Below, piece after piece: positions 39,943 to 49,195 of a stretch of DNA of 52,125 nucleotides (position 1 is the first letter of the stretch; each line of letters begins with the position of its first letter). Both the position numbers and the translations under genes were made by a program. The notes beneath the pieces are model-generated. The model searched no databases. It was not told where the DNA came from and saw nothing but the letters and a program-made list of their open reading frames with translations. The DNA is from an uncultured Merdimonas sp. (GTDB taxonomy: Bacteria; Bacillota; Clostridia; Lachnospirales; Lachnospiraceae), in the NCBI GenBank assembly GCA_944375885.1, contig CALWBB010000005.1:1-52125 (forward strand), given 5' to 3'.

Positions 39943-42057
39943 TTATGCCATCTCAAAATCTATCGTCCGGCAGAGCCGGTCCGTTCCCTTCACGCGGACG
40001 CGCACCTTCTCGCCCAGCCGGTACGCAAGGCCGGTACGCGCTCCCCGAAGCTCGCTGGCATTCTCGTCGAATTCGTAGAAATCCCCTTCCAGGGAATTCA
40101 CATGGACCAGGCCCTCCACCGTATTCGCAAGCTCCACGTACAGTCCGTACGCGGTGATGCCGGAAATCACGCCGTCGTATTCTTCCCCGATATGGCGCTC
40201 CATATAGTCCACCTTCTTCAGCTTTACCGTCTCCCGCTCTGCCTCGTCGGCCCGGCGCTCTGTCTCGCTGGAATGCTTCGCCACCTCTGAAAGAATGGCT
40301 TCGTAATGCTCCACTCTCTCCGCTGTCAGGCGGCCCCGCAGATTTTCCTTGATGATGCGGTGAATCTGCAGATCCGGGTAGCGGCGGATCGGCGAGGTGA
40401 AATGGCAGTAATAAGGGGCTGCCAGCCCAAAATGCCCGCTGCAGTCCGTGGCGTACTGGGCCCGTTTCATGGAGCGTAAGGTCAGGCGGCTCAGCATGGC
40501 TTCCTCCGGCGTCCCGGCAATCCGGTCCAGAAGCTTCTGAATCTCACCGGGATGAAGCTCGTCCCCGGCCGTGCGCAGCTGATAGCCGAAATTGCGGATA
40601 AAGGTGCCAAGCCTCTGCATCCGATCCGCGTCCGGCTTCTCATGCACCCGGTACACGAAGGGCTGGGCCTGCCAGTAATAATCCTCCGCCACCGTCTCGT
40701 TGGCCGCCAGCATAAAGTCCTCGATGAGCCGTGTGGCCGCGTTCCTCTCATAGGGCCGGATATCCACCGTATGTCCCTTTTCGTCCAGGATCACCTTCGT
40801 CTCCGGAAAATCAAAGTCAATAGAGCCCCGTTTTCTGCGCCGCCTGCGCAGAAGCCCCGACACATGCTCCATCTCCAGAAGCATGGGCACCAGTTCTGGG
40901 TAACGGGCCTGCTCCTCCAGGTCGCCGTCCAGCACCTTCTGTACTCCGGTATAGCTTAAGCGGCGGTTCACCCGGATGACCGATTCCGCAATCCTGTGCC
41001 CCGTAATCCTTCCCCTCTCATCCAGCGTCATGATACAGCTTAAAGCCAGCCGGTCTTCACCCTCATTCAGGGAACAGATCCCGTTGGACAGGGTCCGGGG
41101 CAGCATGGGGATCACCCGATCCGCCAGGTACACGCTTGTCCCCCGCTCCTTCGCCTCCCAGTCCAGAGCGCTGTTCTCCTGGACATAATTGGCCACATCC
41201 GCGATGTGTACGCCCAGGATATACTGATCCCCCTCTTTTTTCAGGGAAACGGCGTCGTCCAGATCTTTTGCGTCCTCGCCGTCGATGGTCACGCAGACCT
41301 CCTCCCTGAGGTCAACCCTGCCCGCCCGGTCCGCGTCCGACACAGGCTTCGCCACCCGCTCCGCCTGATTTTCCACCCGCTCCGGGAACTCCGTGGGCAG
41401 GCCGTAGGCCAGGATAATGGAGAGTACCTCTGTCTCCGGATCCGAGGCCTCACCCAGGATCTGCGTGATCCGTCCCTCCGGGTTCCTCCTGCCCCTGCCG
41501 TAATCGGTGAGCTCTGCCGTCACCTTCTGCCCTGTGACGGCTCCTCTCGTCCGCTCCAGCGGGATGAAGATATCCCGGTTGATCCGCTGGTTGTCCGGGA
41601 TCACGAAGCCAAAATTCTTGCTTCGCTCAAAGGTGCCGATCACCTCCGTGACGCTGTGGCCAAGAACCTTCGTGACCACGCCCTCGGGCCTTCTGCCGCC
41701 GTGCCCCTTGATGACCACCTCCACGGTATCTCCCAGGAACGCGTCCCCTGTATCGTTCTCCCCGATAAAAATATCCTGCTCCAGGCCCTCCACAGACACG
41801 AAGCCAAAGCCCTTGGCATGGCTTGTGAAGACGCCCACAGCCTTGCGGGGCTGGGCCTTGCTGTAGCGTCCCCGCTTGGAAAGCTCGATTTTCCCTTCGC
41901 CCAGAAGCTCCTCCAGGGCACGGGAGAGCTCCTCCCGATCCTCCTTCGCCACCTGGAGGATCACCGCCAGCTCCTTTTGCTTCATCGGCACATAATGGGG
42001 ATCGCTGATGAATTCATATATAATTTTCTTTCTCTCTTCAAATGTCTTGTCTGCCAT
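39943..42057 (-). CDS. rnr: Ribonuclease R
   Basis: 704 residues from ATG at 42057, preceded by GGAGGG at close spacing; a TTG six codons earlier is the alternative. N-terminal helical and OB cold-shock domains (about 1-230, including GFGFVSVEGLEQDIFI), then the RNB catalytic domain with TIDGEDAKDLDDAVSL (metal-binding Asp residues) and HFTSPIRRYPDLQIHR. The S1 domain at the C-terminus reads YDGVISGITAYGLYVEL. This 3'-to-5' exonuclease degrades structured RNA. It has a short tail, without the long basic extension of the E. coli enzyme. Confidence 0.96.
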   Translation of the reverse strand: MADKTFEERKKIIYEFISDPHYVPMKQKELAVILQVAKEDREELSRALEELLGEGKIELSKRGRYSKAQPRKAVGVFTSHAKGFGFVSVEGLEQDIFIGENDTGDAFLGDTVEVVIKGHGGRRPEGVVTKVLGHSVTEVIGTFERSKNFGFVIPDNQRINRDIFIPLERTRGAVTGQKVTAELTDYGRGRRNPEGRITQILGEASDPETEVLSIILAYGLPTEFPERVENQAERVAKPVSDADRAGRVDLREEVCVTIDGEDAKDLDDAVSLKKEGDQYILGVHIADVANYVQENSALDWEAKERGTSVYLADRVIPMLPRTLSNGICSLNEGEDRLALSCIMTLDERGRITGHRIAESVIRVNRRLSYTGVQKVLDGDLEEQARYPELVPMLLEMEHVSGLLRRRRRKRGSIDFDFPETKVILDEKGHTVDIRPYERNAATRLIEDFMLAANETVAEDYYWQAQPFVYRVHEKPDADRMQRLGTFIRNFGYQLRTAGDELHPGEIQKLLDRIAGTPEEAMLSRLTLRSMKRAQYATDCSGHFGLAAPYYCHFTSPIRRYPDLQIHRIIKENLRGRLTAERVEHYEAILSEVAKHSSETERRADEAERETVKLKKVDYMERHIGEEYDGVISGITAYGLYVELANTVEGLVHVNSLEGDFYEFDENASELRGARTGLAYRLGEKVRVRVKGTDRLCRTIDFEMA

Positions 42058-42073
42058 ATCCCTCCGGAAACAC

Positions 42074-42104
42074 AAAGCACCCTCGGAGTCCCCGGGAGTG
42101 CTTT
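42074..42104 (-). terminator. Hairpin between secG and rnr
   Basis: AAAGCAC at one side pairs with GTGCTTT at the other, with CCTCGG/CCGGG inside; followed on the minus strand by GTGTTTCC. It may partly terminate or protect the secG message. Confidence 0.6.
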
Positions 42105-42120
42105 TGTAAACTGCGTATCT

Positions 42121-42357
42121 TTAGAAAAAGCTTAAGTTCAGTACCAATGCCAGTACGATAAAGGCTACGGCAAGTACCTTGGTTGCCAGCACAATCTTTC
42201 CTTCTGCGGAACGTCCCTTATTCTGCTCCCAGAAGGAATTGCCGCCGGCGATCGCTCCGAGTCCATTGGACTTTCCTTCCTGCTTTAAAACACAAAATGT
42301 CAGCCCGGCGCACACCAGGACGAACAGCACTGTCAATATAATTCTGAAAATACCCAC
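42121..42357 (-). CDS. secG: Preprotein translocase subunit SecG
   Basis: 78 residues with two membrane segments (about 4-24 and 55-77). Typical SecG features: a short N-terminal helix, LKQEGKSNGLGAIAGGNSFW in the loop, and a second helix. Part of the SecYEG channel. It follows gpmI by 13 bases. Confidence 0.93.
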   Translation of the reverse strand: MGIFRIILTVLFVLVCAGLTFCVLKQEGKSNGLGAIAGGNSFWEQNKGRSAEGKIVLATKVLAVAFIVLALVLNLSFF

Positions 42358-42370
42358 TTTTACACCTCCC

Positions 42371-43912
42371 CTACTTTCTCACAAGCAGAGACTTGCCTGT
42401 CATCTCTTTCGGCTGCTCCATTCCCATCAGCTCGATGAGCGTCGGAATGATGTCAGCCAGGCAGCCGCCTTCTCTTAAGGAATAAGCCGGATCGGCGTTT
42501 ACCAGGATAAACGGAACCGGATTGGTGGAATGAGCCGTCCAGGGCTCTCCCGTGCTGTAGTCGATCATCTGCTCCGCGTTTCCATGGTCCGCGCAGATGA
42601 ACATCTGGCCGCCCACTTCCTTCAGCGCCTCCACAGCGCGTCCCACACAGCCGTCCACGGTCTCGATGGCCTTCACCGCCGCCGGGATCACGCCCGTATG
42701 GCCTACCATATCCGGGTTCGCGAAATTGATGATAATCACATCGTATTTATCCGCCTTGATGGCCTCCACCAGACGGTCGCATACCTCGGGAGCGCTCATC
42801 TCAGGCTGCAGGTCGTAGGTCGCCACCTTCGGGGATTTCACCAGGATGCGGTCCTCGCCCTTGTTCGGCTCCTCTACGCCGCCGTTGAAGAAGAAGGTCA
42901 CATGGGCGTACTTCTCCGTCTCAGCCAGGCGAAGCTGAGTCAGGCCATGGGCTCCCAGGTACTCTCCAAAAGTATTGTGAAGCTCTACCTTGTGGAAGGC
43001 TACCAGCTTGTTCGGGATGGTCGGATCGTACTCCGTAAAGCATACATAGGTCAGATCCAGCTTCTTCTCCCGCGGGAAGTTCGTGAACTCATCGCAGCAG
43101 AAGGCTCTGGAGATCTCTCTGGCCCGGTCCGGACGGAAATTGAAAAAGATCACGGAATCGCCGTCCTGGATGGTGGCCAGAGGCTTTCCATCCTTCATCA
43201 CCACTGCCGGAACCACGAACTCGTCCGTCACGTCCTTCTCATAGGAAGCGGCGATGGCGCTCACACCGTCGGAAGCCTCCACGCCCTCGCCCTTGGTCAG
43301 GGCCTTGTAGGCCAGCTCCACGCGGTCCCAGCGGTTGTCGCGGTCCATAGCGTAATAGCGTCCCATCACGGTAGCCACTTCGCCGACGCCGATCTCTTTC
43401 ATCTTATCGGTAAGCTCCTGCACAAAATCCTTTCCGGAGGTCGGCGGGGTATCGCGGCCGTCCAGGAAGCAGTGTACATAGACCTTCTCAAGGCCATGGC
43501 GCTTCGCCAGCTCCAGAAGGCCGTAGATATGCGTATTGTGGCTGTGCACGCCTCCGTCGGACACCAGGCCGAACATGTGGAGGGCGGAATCCTTCGCCTT
43601 CGCGTTCTCCACAGCGGCGACCAGGGCCTCGTTCTCAAAGAAGTCCCCGTCCTCAATCTCCTTGGTGATGCGGGTCAGCTCCTGGTATACGATGCGCCCC
43701 GCGCCCATATTCATATGGCCTACCTCGGAATTTCCCATCTGTCCGTCGGGAAGTCCCACAGCCAGTCCGCTTGCGTTGCCCTTTACAAAGGGATATTCTT
43801 TCATCAGCTGATCCATCACAGGGGTAGCCGCCATGGCGATGGCGTTGCCCTCCGGGTTCTCATTCAGGCCGTAGCCGTCCAGGATCATCAGTACTGTCGG
43901 TTTCTTACTCAT
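42371..43912 (-). CDS. gpmI: 2,3-bisphosphoglycerate-independent phosphoglycerate mutase
   Basis: 513 residues from ATG at 43912, which lies inside the end of yajC (8-base overlap). Motifs: LMILDGYGLNE (metal Asp), GNSEVGHMNMGAG (catalytic Ser), GRYYAMDRDNRWDR, FFNFRPDRARE, and ADHGNAEQM near the C-terminus. Manganese-dependent glycolytic enzyme interconverting 3- and 2-phosphoglycerate; in spore formers it responds to pH and metal during sporulation. Confidence 0.97.
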   Translation of the reverse strand: MSKKPTVLMILDGYGLNENPEGNAIAMAATPVMDQLMKEYPFVKGNASGLAVGLPDGQMGNSEVGHMNMGAGRIVYQELTRITKEIEDGDFFENEALVAAVENAKAKDSALHMFGLVSDGGVHSHNTHIYGLLELAKRHGLEKVYVHCFLDGRDTPPTSGKDFVQELTDKMKEIGVGEVATVMGRYYAMDRDNRWDRVELAYKALTKGEGVEASDGVSAIAASYEKDVTDEFVVPAVVMKDGKPLATIQDGDSVIFFNFRPDRAREISRAFCCDEFTNFPREKKLDLTYVCFTEYDPTIPNKLVAFHKVELHNTFGEYLGAHGLTQLRLAETEKYAHVTFFFNGGVEEPNKGEDRILVKSPKVATYDLQPEMSAPEVCDRLVEAIKADKYDVIIINFANPDMVGHTGVIPAAVKAIETVDGCVGRAVEALKEVGGQMFICADHGNAEQMIDYSTGEPWTAHSTNPVPFILVNADPAYSLREGGCLADIIPTLIELMGMEQPKEMTGKSLLVRK

Positions 43913-44210
43913 TGCTCTTCTCCACCTCTGCAATCGCTGCTTTCTTCATCGGGATCCTGCAGTTCCGGTTGCTTCCGAACTCGACGATCACGTCGTCCTC
44001 GGTAATATCAATCAGGACTCCGTAGAATCCGCTTGTGGTTACTACTACATCGCCTACTTCCATGGTGGCAAGCATGGCGTTCACACGCTTCTGCTCCTTC
44101 TTCTGGGGACGGATCGCCGCGAAGTACATAAACGCTCCGATGACTACTACATACAGGATGATAACTCCAAAGCCCATCGTGCCGCCGCCGGTTGTTGCAA
44201 GTAAATTCAT
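43905..44210 (-). CDS. yajC: Preprotein translocase subunit YajC
   Basis: 101 residues with TAGGAGG upstream. One membrane segment (about 13-31), then FAAIRPQKKEQKRVNAMLAT and the small domain GDVVVTTSGFYGVLIDI. Accessory partner of SecDF-SecYEG. It overlaps gpmI by 8 bases. Confidence 0.95.
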   Translation of the reverse strand: MNLLATTGGGTMGFGVIILYVVVIGAFMYFAAIRPQKKEQKRVNAMLATMEVGDVVVTTSGFYGVLIDITEDDVIVEFGSNRNCRIPMKKAAIAEVEKSNE

Positions 44211-44246
44211 ATTTCTTTTTTCCTCCTAAAATTCAACTGCCGTCCG

Positions 44247-44285
44247 GTATTTTTCAAAAAATACAGCCCTGCCCTTTTTGGCAGG
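44247..44285 (-). promoter_or_regulatory. Two tandem hairpins in the yajC leader
   Basis: On the minus strand CCTGCC-AAAAAG-GGCAGG, then GCT, then GTATTTTT-TG-AAAAATAC. The first stem followed by a T-rich run looks like an attenuator or terminator between promoter and gene. Confidence 0.5.
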
Positions 44286-44318
44286 CCGGATTCTGAAGCG
44301 CCGGAACGCACTATTGTT

Positions 44319-44348
44319 ATAGTAGCATAATTCCGAATCTCCGGTCAA
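44319..44348 (-). promoter_or_regulatory. Promoter of the yajC-gpmI-secG run
   Basis: Minus strand TTGACC (44343-44348), overlapping the tgt stop codon, an 18-base spacer ending in TGC, TACTAT (44319-44324). Confidence 0.65.
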
Positions 44349-45475
44349 GAGCCAGACTTCATTTTATCCAGCTTTTCTTTTTTATACGCCTGATAACGCC
44401 CCGCGTCGATGGCGTCCCGGATCTCCGTCATCATGGTGTTGTAGAAATACAGGTTGTGAAGCACGCACAGGCGCATGCCCAGCATCTCCTTCGCCTTCAG
44501 GAGATGGCGGATGTAGGCCCTGCTGTAGCGGCGGCAGGCCGGGCACTGGCAGCCCTCCTCGATGGGCCTCTCGTCCAGCTCGTATTTCGCGTTAAATAAA
44601 TTGATTTTTCCGTAATTCGTATACAGATGCCCGTGACGGCCGTTCCGGCTGGGATAGACGCAGTCGAAGAAGTCCACGCCCCGATCCACGGCCTCCAGGA
44701 TATTGGCCGGCGTGCCCACGCCCATCAGATAGGTGGGCTTGTCCTCCGGAAGGTACGGGACGACCGCCTCGATGATCTGGTACATCTGCTCGTGGGTCTC
44801 GCCCACCGCCAGGCCGCCGATGGCGTAGCCGTCCAGATCCATCTGCGCAATTTCCTTTGCATGCTCCCTTCGGATGTCTTCAAAAATGGCTCCCTGGTTG
44901 ATGCCGAACAGAAGCTGATGGGGATTGATGGTGTCCGGCAGCGCATTCAGCCGTTTCATCTGTGCCTTACAGCGGGCGAGCCAGCGGGTCGTCCGGGCCA
45001 CGGAGGCCTCCACATAGTCCCGCTCCGCCAGGGCCGGGGCGCACTCGTCAAAGGCCATGGCGATGGTGGACGCCAGGTTGGACTGAATCTGCATACTCTC
45101 CTCCGGGCCCATGAAAATCTTCCGCCCGTCGATATGGGAGTGGAAATACACGCCCTCCTCCTTTATTTTGCGTAAGGAGGACAGGGAAAATACCTGAAAC
45201 CCGCCGGAATCCGTCAGGATCGGCCTGTTCCAGGACATGAACTTATGAAGGCCCCCCAGCTTTTTCACGATCTGGTCGCCGGGGCGCACATGGAGGTGGT
45301 AGGTGTTCGACAGCTCGATCTGCGTGCCGATCTCCTCCAGATCCGAGGTGGCCACGGCCCCCTTGATGGCCGCCACCGTCCCCACGTTCATGAACACCGG
45401 CGTCTGCACGGTTCCATGCACGGTGGTAAATTCTGCATGCTTCGCGTTTCCGTCTTTCTTTACTATCCGGTACAT
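44345..45475 (-). CDS. tgt: Queuine tRNA-ribosyltransferase
   Basis: 376 residues. Motifs: LSNTYHLHVRPG, PILTDSGGFQVFSLS (catalytic Asp region), VGETHEQM, DFFDCVYPSRNGRHG (nucleophile Asp), and a zinc site CQCPACRR with a later His in CVLHNLYF. It exchanges guanine-34 for preQ1 in tRNA with GUN anticodons. It starts directly at the stop of panE (TAAATG). Confidence 0.96.
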   Translation of the reverse strand: MYRIVKKDGNAKHAEFTTVHGTVQTPVFMNVGTVAAIKGAVATSDLEEIGTQIELSNTYHLHVRPGDQIVKKLGGLHKFMSWNRPILTDSGGFQVFSLSSLRKIKEEGVYFHSHIDGRKIFMGPEESMQIQSNLASTIAMAFDECAPALAERDYVEASVARTTRWLARCKAQMKRLNALPDTINPHQLLFGINQGAIFEDIRREHAKEIAQMDLDGYAIGGLAVGETHEQMYQIIEAVVPYLPEDKPTYLMGVGTPANILEAVDRGVDFFDCVYPSRNGRHGHLYTNYGKINLFNAKYELDERPIEEGCQCPACRRYSRAYIRHLLKAKEMLGMRLCVLHNLYFYNTMMTEIRDAIDAGRYQAYKKEKLDKMKSGS

Positions 45476-46414
45476 TTATCGCAATCCTCTCGCCTTTAAC
45501 TCTTCTATGATTCTGCGGCAGACAGGCATATCCACCTGGTACGCCGCCGCCATCTCCTCCACCGCGTAGACAAGTCCCGCGATCTCAGAAGGGCCGCCCT
45601 TTTCGATATCCCGCTGCATGGAGGTCCCGGCCTGGGGGCTTAAGCCGTCCAGGATCTTTAAGTTTACCTCCACCATATCCGCCGGGACTCCAAGTCCCAT
45701 GGCCTCCGCCAGCTTCAGATATTCCCGATCCATGGCGGCAAAGGTATCCCGGGGCGCTCCGTCCTTCTGGAACTCCCCGGCCTGGGCGTGAAAATATTCC
45801 CCCGCCGCAGCCATGGGACTGGTGTACATGAACTTTTTGAAGGTATCCCGGCGGATATTGTCCGAGTATTCCCCGCTGATTCCCGCGTGATCGAGATCCT
45901 TTTTAATCTGTTCCAGCCGGATCCGCACAGTCTCCCCCGGCTCCTGGCCGGGCCGAAGGCCATACACCACCCGGAAAATATCGCCGCCATGGGTGATCTC
46001 TCCCGGCGCGGACACGTGGGCCGCCACATAGATGCAGCCGTCTGTCACAGTCATCCCGGGAAGCTTTGCCTGCATGTTTTCTCCCGTCCCGTAAATATTC
46101 AGGATAGGGATCACCACCGTCTCCGGCGTGCCTGTCCGCTTCGCAAGCTGGATGGCATCCTCCAGGGAGTAGCTCTTCACACAGACGAAAATCACGTCCG
46201 GCACGTCCCGGTATTCTTCCATAGTCATGGCCCTGACCGGGCAGACCGTGAAATCGCCTTTTTTCGTATGCTTCATGGAGATGCCCTGGCCTTTCAGGGC
46301 CGCAAGCTGGACGCCCCGGGCCAAAAAGGTGACGTCCTGGCCGTCCGCCGCCAGAAAAGCTCCGATGCTCCCTCCTGTGGCCCCGGAACCCGCAATTACA
46401 TATCGAAGTCCCAT
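45476..46414 (-). CDS. panE: 2-Dehydropantoate 2-reductase (ketopantoate reductase family)
   Basis: 312 residues. N-terminal NADP-binding GSGATGGSIGAFLA, then VKSYSLEDAI, a Lys in the central region (DTFKKFMYTSPMAAA), and a C-terminal helical domain including PQAGTSMQRDIEKGGPSEI, all standard for the ApbA/PanE family. It would reduce ketopantoate to pantoate for coenzyme A synthesis; paralogues with other substrates exist. It lies 3 bases after aroC and directly before tgt. Confidence 0.85.
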   Translation of the reverse strand: MGLRYVIAGSGATGGSIGAFLAADGQDVTFLARGVQLAALKGQGISMKHTKKGDFTVCPVRAMTMEEYRDVPDVIFVCVKSYSLEDAIQLAKRTGTPETVVIPILNIYGTGENMQAKLPGMTVTDGCIYVAAHVSAPGEITHGGDIFRVVYGLRPGQEPGETVRIRLEQIKKDLDHAGISGEYSDNIRRDTFKKFMYTSPMAAAGEYFHAQAGEFQKDGAPRDTFAAMDREYLKLAEAMGLGVPADMVEVNLKILDGLSPQAGTSMQRDIEKGGPSEIAGLVYAVEEMAAAYQVDMPVCRRIIEELKARGLR

Positions 46415-46417
46415 CCC

Positions 46418-47518
46418 TTATTTCCCCCAGATCCGTTTCACATAATCCAGCCGCGCGCTCATGCCGCACAGGAGGGCGTCCGCCACCACCAGGGCCGTCA
46501 TGGCCTCCACCACGACCACCGCCCGGGGCACAATCACCGGATCGTGGCGGCCGTGCACGCTGATCTCGATATTTTCGCCCTGCCGGTTTACCGTATGCTG
46601 CTTCGCAGCGATGGACGAGGTGGGCTTAATGGCAGCCCGCAGCACGATCTCGCTTCCGTCGCTGATTCCGCCTAAAACTCCCCCTGCGTTGTTGCGCTCC
46701 TTTTCGATGCCGTCTCCGCGGTTCACGAAGGGATCGTTGTTCTCGCTTCCCCGAAGCTTCGCCGCCCCAAAGCCGGAGCCTATCTCAAAGCCCTTCACGG
46801 CCCCGATGGACAGGATAGCCTTCGCCAGGTCCGCGTCCAGCTTGTCAAAGCAGGGATCTCCCAGGCCCGCCGGCAGTCCCCGGACCACGCACTCCACGAC
46901 GCCGCCCACGGAATCCTTCTCCCGCATGCACTCCTTTACATAGATGCCCGCCTGCTCCGCCGCCTGGGAATCCGGCATATAGAAGGGGTTCCTGCGGATC
47001 TCATGGGCGTCGAAACGGTCGTAATCGATCTCTGCCGGGCCGATGGAGCGGGTGTAGGCGCTCAAGCTTACTCCGATTTCTGAAAGAAGCTTCGACGCCA
47101 CGGCTCCCGCCGCCACGCGCCCGATGGTCTCCCGTCCCGAGGAACGGCCGCCGCCCCGGTAATCCCGGAAGCCATACTTCTGGTCAAAGGTATAATCCGC
47201 ATGGCCCGGCCGGTAATAGGACGCGATCTCGCTGTAATCCTGGGATCGCTGGGAGGTATTCGCCACCAGGATGGAGATGGGCGTCCCTGTGGTCTTCCCC
47301 TCAAATACTCCCGAGAGAATCTCCGCCTTATCGCCCTCGCTCCGGCTGGTAGTGTACTGGGACTGGCCCGGCCGGCGCCGGTCCAGGTATTTCTGTATGT
47401 CTTCTTCATTTAAAGAAAGTCCTGCCGGGCAGCCGTCGATGACGACGCCGACGCCCTTCCCGTGGGATTCCCCCCAGGTGGAGATACAGAACTGCTTTCC
47501 GAATATGGATCCTGCCAT
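46418..47518 (-). CDS. aroC: Chorismate synthase
   Basis: 366 residues with GAGGAAATATC upstream. Signatures STWGESHGKGVGVVIDGCPA, GRSSGRETIGRVAAGA and FEIGSGFGAAKLRGSENND. It makes chorismate from EPSP with reduced FMN, the last shared step of aromatic amino-acid synthesis. First gene of the aroC-panE-tgt run. No other aro genes are nearby. Confidence 0.97.
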   Translation of the reverse strand: MAGSIFGKQFCISTWGESHGKGVGVVIDGCPAGLSLNEEDIQKYLDRRRPGQSQYTTSRSEGDKAEILSGVFEGKTTGTPISILVANTSQRSQDYSEIASYYRPGHADYTFDQKYGFRDYRGGGRSSGRETIGRVAAGAVASKLLSEIGVSLSAYTRSIGPAEIDYDRFDAHEIRRNPFYMPDSQAAEQAGIYVKECMREKDSVGGVVECVVRGLPAGLGDPCFDKLDADLAKAILSIGAVKGFEIGSGFGAAKLRGSENNDPFVNRGDGIEKERNNAGGVLGGISDGSEIVLRAAIKPTSSIAAKQHTVNRQGENIEISVHGRHDPVIVPRAVVVVEAMTALVVADALLCGMSARLDYVKRIWGK

Positions 47519-47550
47519 GATATTTCCTCTTTTCCTTTGTTCTTCTGTCT

Positions 47551-47579
47551 ATCATAGCGGAGTTTGCCGGATTCGTCAA
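47551..47579 (-). promoter_or_regulatory. Sigma-A promoter of aroC-panE-tgt
   Basis: Minus strand TTGACG (47574-47579), a 17-base spacer, TATGAT (47551-47556). Confidence 0.8.
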
Positions 47580-47614
47580 ATTAAATCCTAAAAGCTTGCT
47601 TTCCATTCTTCCAC

Positions 47615-47643
47615 TGGACATGCTCCCTGGCATATGCTATTCT
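47615..47643 (+). promoter_or_regulatory. Promoter of the NSS symporter gene
   Basis: TGGACA (47615-47620), a 17-base spacer, TATTCT (47638-47643). The leader is about 80 bases. Confidence 0.55.
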
Positions 47644-47727
47644 TAATGTCGGCGCCAGACGGACAGCACGTCCTCCTGTGCGCCAAATACTGACTTTGCA
47701 GTTTATGTTTAAGGAGTAATAAGTGTT

Positions 47728-49131
47728 ATGGAAAAGAAAGCAAATCATTTTTCCGGGCAGCTGGGCTTTGTGATGGCTGCTGCGGGAAGCGCTGTGGGCG
47801 TGGGAAATCTGTGGCGCTTCCCCTATCTGGCCGCGAAGGACGGCGGCGGCCTGTTTCTGATCGTCTACCTTGCGCTGGTGCTGACCTTCGGCTTTACCCT
47901 GCTGGCCTCTGATATCGCCATCGGGCGGCGCACGAAAAAAAGCGCCATCGGCGCCTACACGGAAATGCACCCGAAATGGAAGTTTCTGGGTGTCCTGACC
48001 TTTATCGTCCCGATCCTGATTATGACTTACTACGCGGTCATCGGCGGCTGGATCACCAAATACGCCGTGATTTACCTGACCGGAGCCTCCGAGGCTGCCG
48101 CCGGGGATAACTATTTTACCGCCTTTATCACCTCCCCGGTGTCGCCTGTGGTGTACGCCCTGATTTTCATGGCGGTGACGGCCCTTATCGTCTACAACGG
48201 AGTCCGGGACGGAATCGAGGCCGTCTCCAAATGGATGATGCCGATCCTTCTGGTTCTGGTCGTCATTGTCGCCGTCTACTCCATGACCCTTCAGCATACG
48301 GACGAAAGCGGCCAGCTCCGCACCGGCCTTGCGGGGCTCCGCTACTATCTCACGCCCCACGTGGAGGGGCTGACCGTGGGCCGTTTCCTGCAGATTCTTC
48401 TGGACGCCATGAGCCAGCTGTTCTTCTCGCTCAGCGTGTCCATGGGAATCATGATCACCTACGGCTCTTATGTCAAACGGGAGGTAAACCTGAACCATTC
48501 TGTCAGCCAGATTGAGCTTTTTGATACCGGCGTCGCCCTGCTGGCCGGCGCTATGATCATTCCGGCTGTATACGTCTTCTCCGGCGTCGAGGGTATGAGC
48601 GCAGGGCCGAGCCTGATGTTCATTTCCCTGCCCAAGGTCTTCCATGCCATGGGAAAGGCCGGCGGCTTCGTGGGCCTTCTGTTCTTCGTGGCGGCGATTT
48701 TCGCCACGCTGACCTCCTGCATCTCCGTACTGGAATCCATCACGGCCAACTGTGTAGAGGTCTTCCATACCGAACGCAAAAAGACCGTCGTTACCCTGTC
48801 TGTCATTTACCTGGCGGCTTCCGCCGTGGTCGCCCTGGGCTACAGCCTGTTCTATTTTGAGGCTAAGCTGCCAAACGGAACCACCGGACAGCTTCTGGAT
48901 GTCATGGACTATGTGAGCAACAGCGTGATGATGCCCTTTATCGCCCTCCTGTCCACCATTCTCATCGGCTGGGTGAAAAAGCCTTCCTTCGTCATCGAGG
49001 AGATGGAAAGCAGCGGACACGCGTTCCGGCGGAAGAAGCTTTACACAGTCATGATCCGCTATATCGCCCCGGTCATGATGTTCGTGCTGTTTCTCCAGTC
49101 CACGGGGATCCTTTCCGGGATTTTTTCCTGA
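47728..49131 (+). CDS. Sodium-dependent neurotransmitter:sodium symporter (NSS) family transporter
   Basis: 467 residues, 11-12 membrane segments. The first helix carries the NSS signature AAAGSAVGVGNLWRFPYLA (unwound sodium and substrate site); GGGLFLIVYLALVLTFG and YGSYVKREVNLNHSV follow. Length and layout match bacterial amino-acid carriers such as LeuT, TnaT and MhsT, so a hydrophobic or aromatic amino acid is the likely substrate. AAGGAG precedes the start. It is divergent from aroC. No regulatory RNA element is recognised in its leader. Confidence 0.93.
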   Translation: MEKKANHFSGQLGFVMAAAGSAVGVGNLWRFPYLAAKDGGGLFLIVYLALVLTFGFTLLASDIAIGRRTKKSAIGAYTEMHPKWKFLGVLTFIVPILIMTYYAVIGGWITKYAVIYLTGASEAAAGDNYFTAFITSPVSPVVYALIFMAVTALIVYNGVRDGIEAVSKWMMPILLVLVVIVAVYSMTLQHTDESGQLRTGLAGLRYYLTPHVEGLTVGRFLQILLDAMSQLFFSLSVSMGIMITYGSYVKREVNLNHSVSQIELFDTGVALLAGAMIIPAVYVFSGVEGMSAGPSLMFISLPKVFHAMGKAGGFVGLLFFVAAIFATLTSCISVLESITANCVEVFHTERKKTVVTLSVIYLAASAVVALGYSLFYFEAKLPNGTTGQLLDVMDYVSNSVMMPFIALLSTILIGWVKKPSFVIEEMESSGHAFRRKKLYTVMIRYIAPVMMFVLFLQSTGILSGIFS

Positions 49132-49195
49132 GCTTTCAATCTGCAAATCAAAAAGAAAATTCAGGAAACATAAAATAACTTTTGATGAGATAAAA

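Noticed and set aside
42530..44005. 491-codon plus-strand frame opposite gpmI and yajC
   Set aside because: Antisense shadow; gpmI and yajC are clear.
47580..47727. Riboswitch or T-box in the NSS symporter leader
   Set aside because: No T-box consensus or recognisable riboswitch core; only a promoter and ribosome site.
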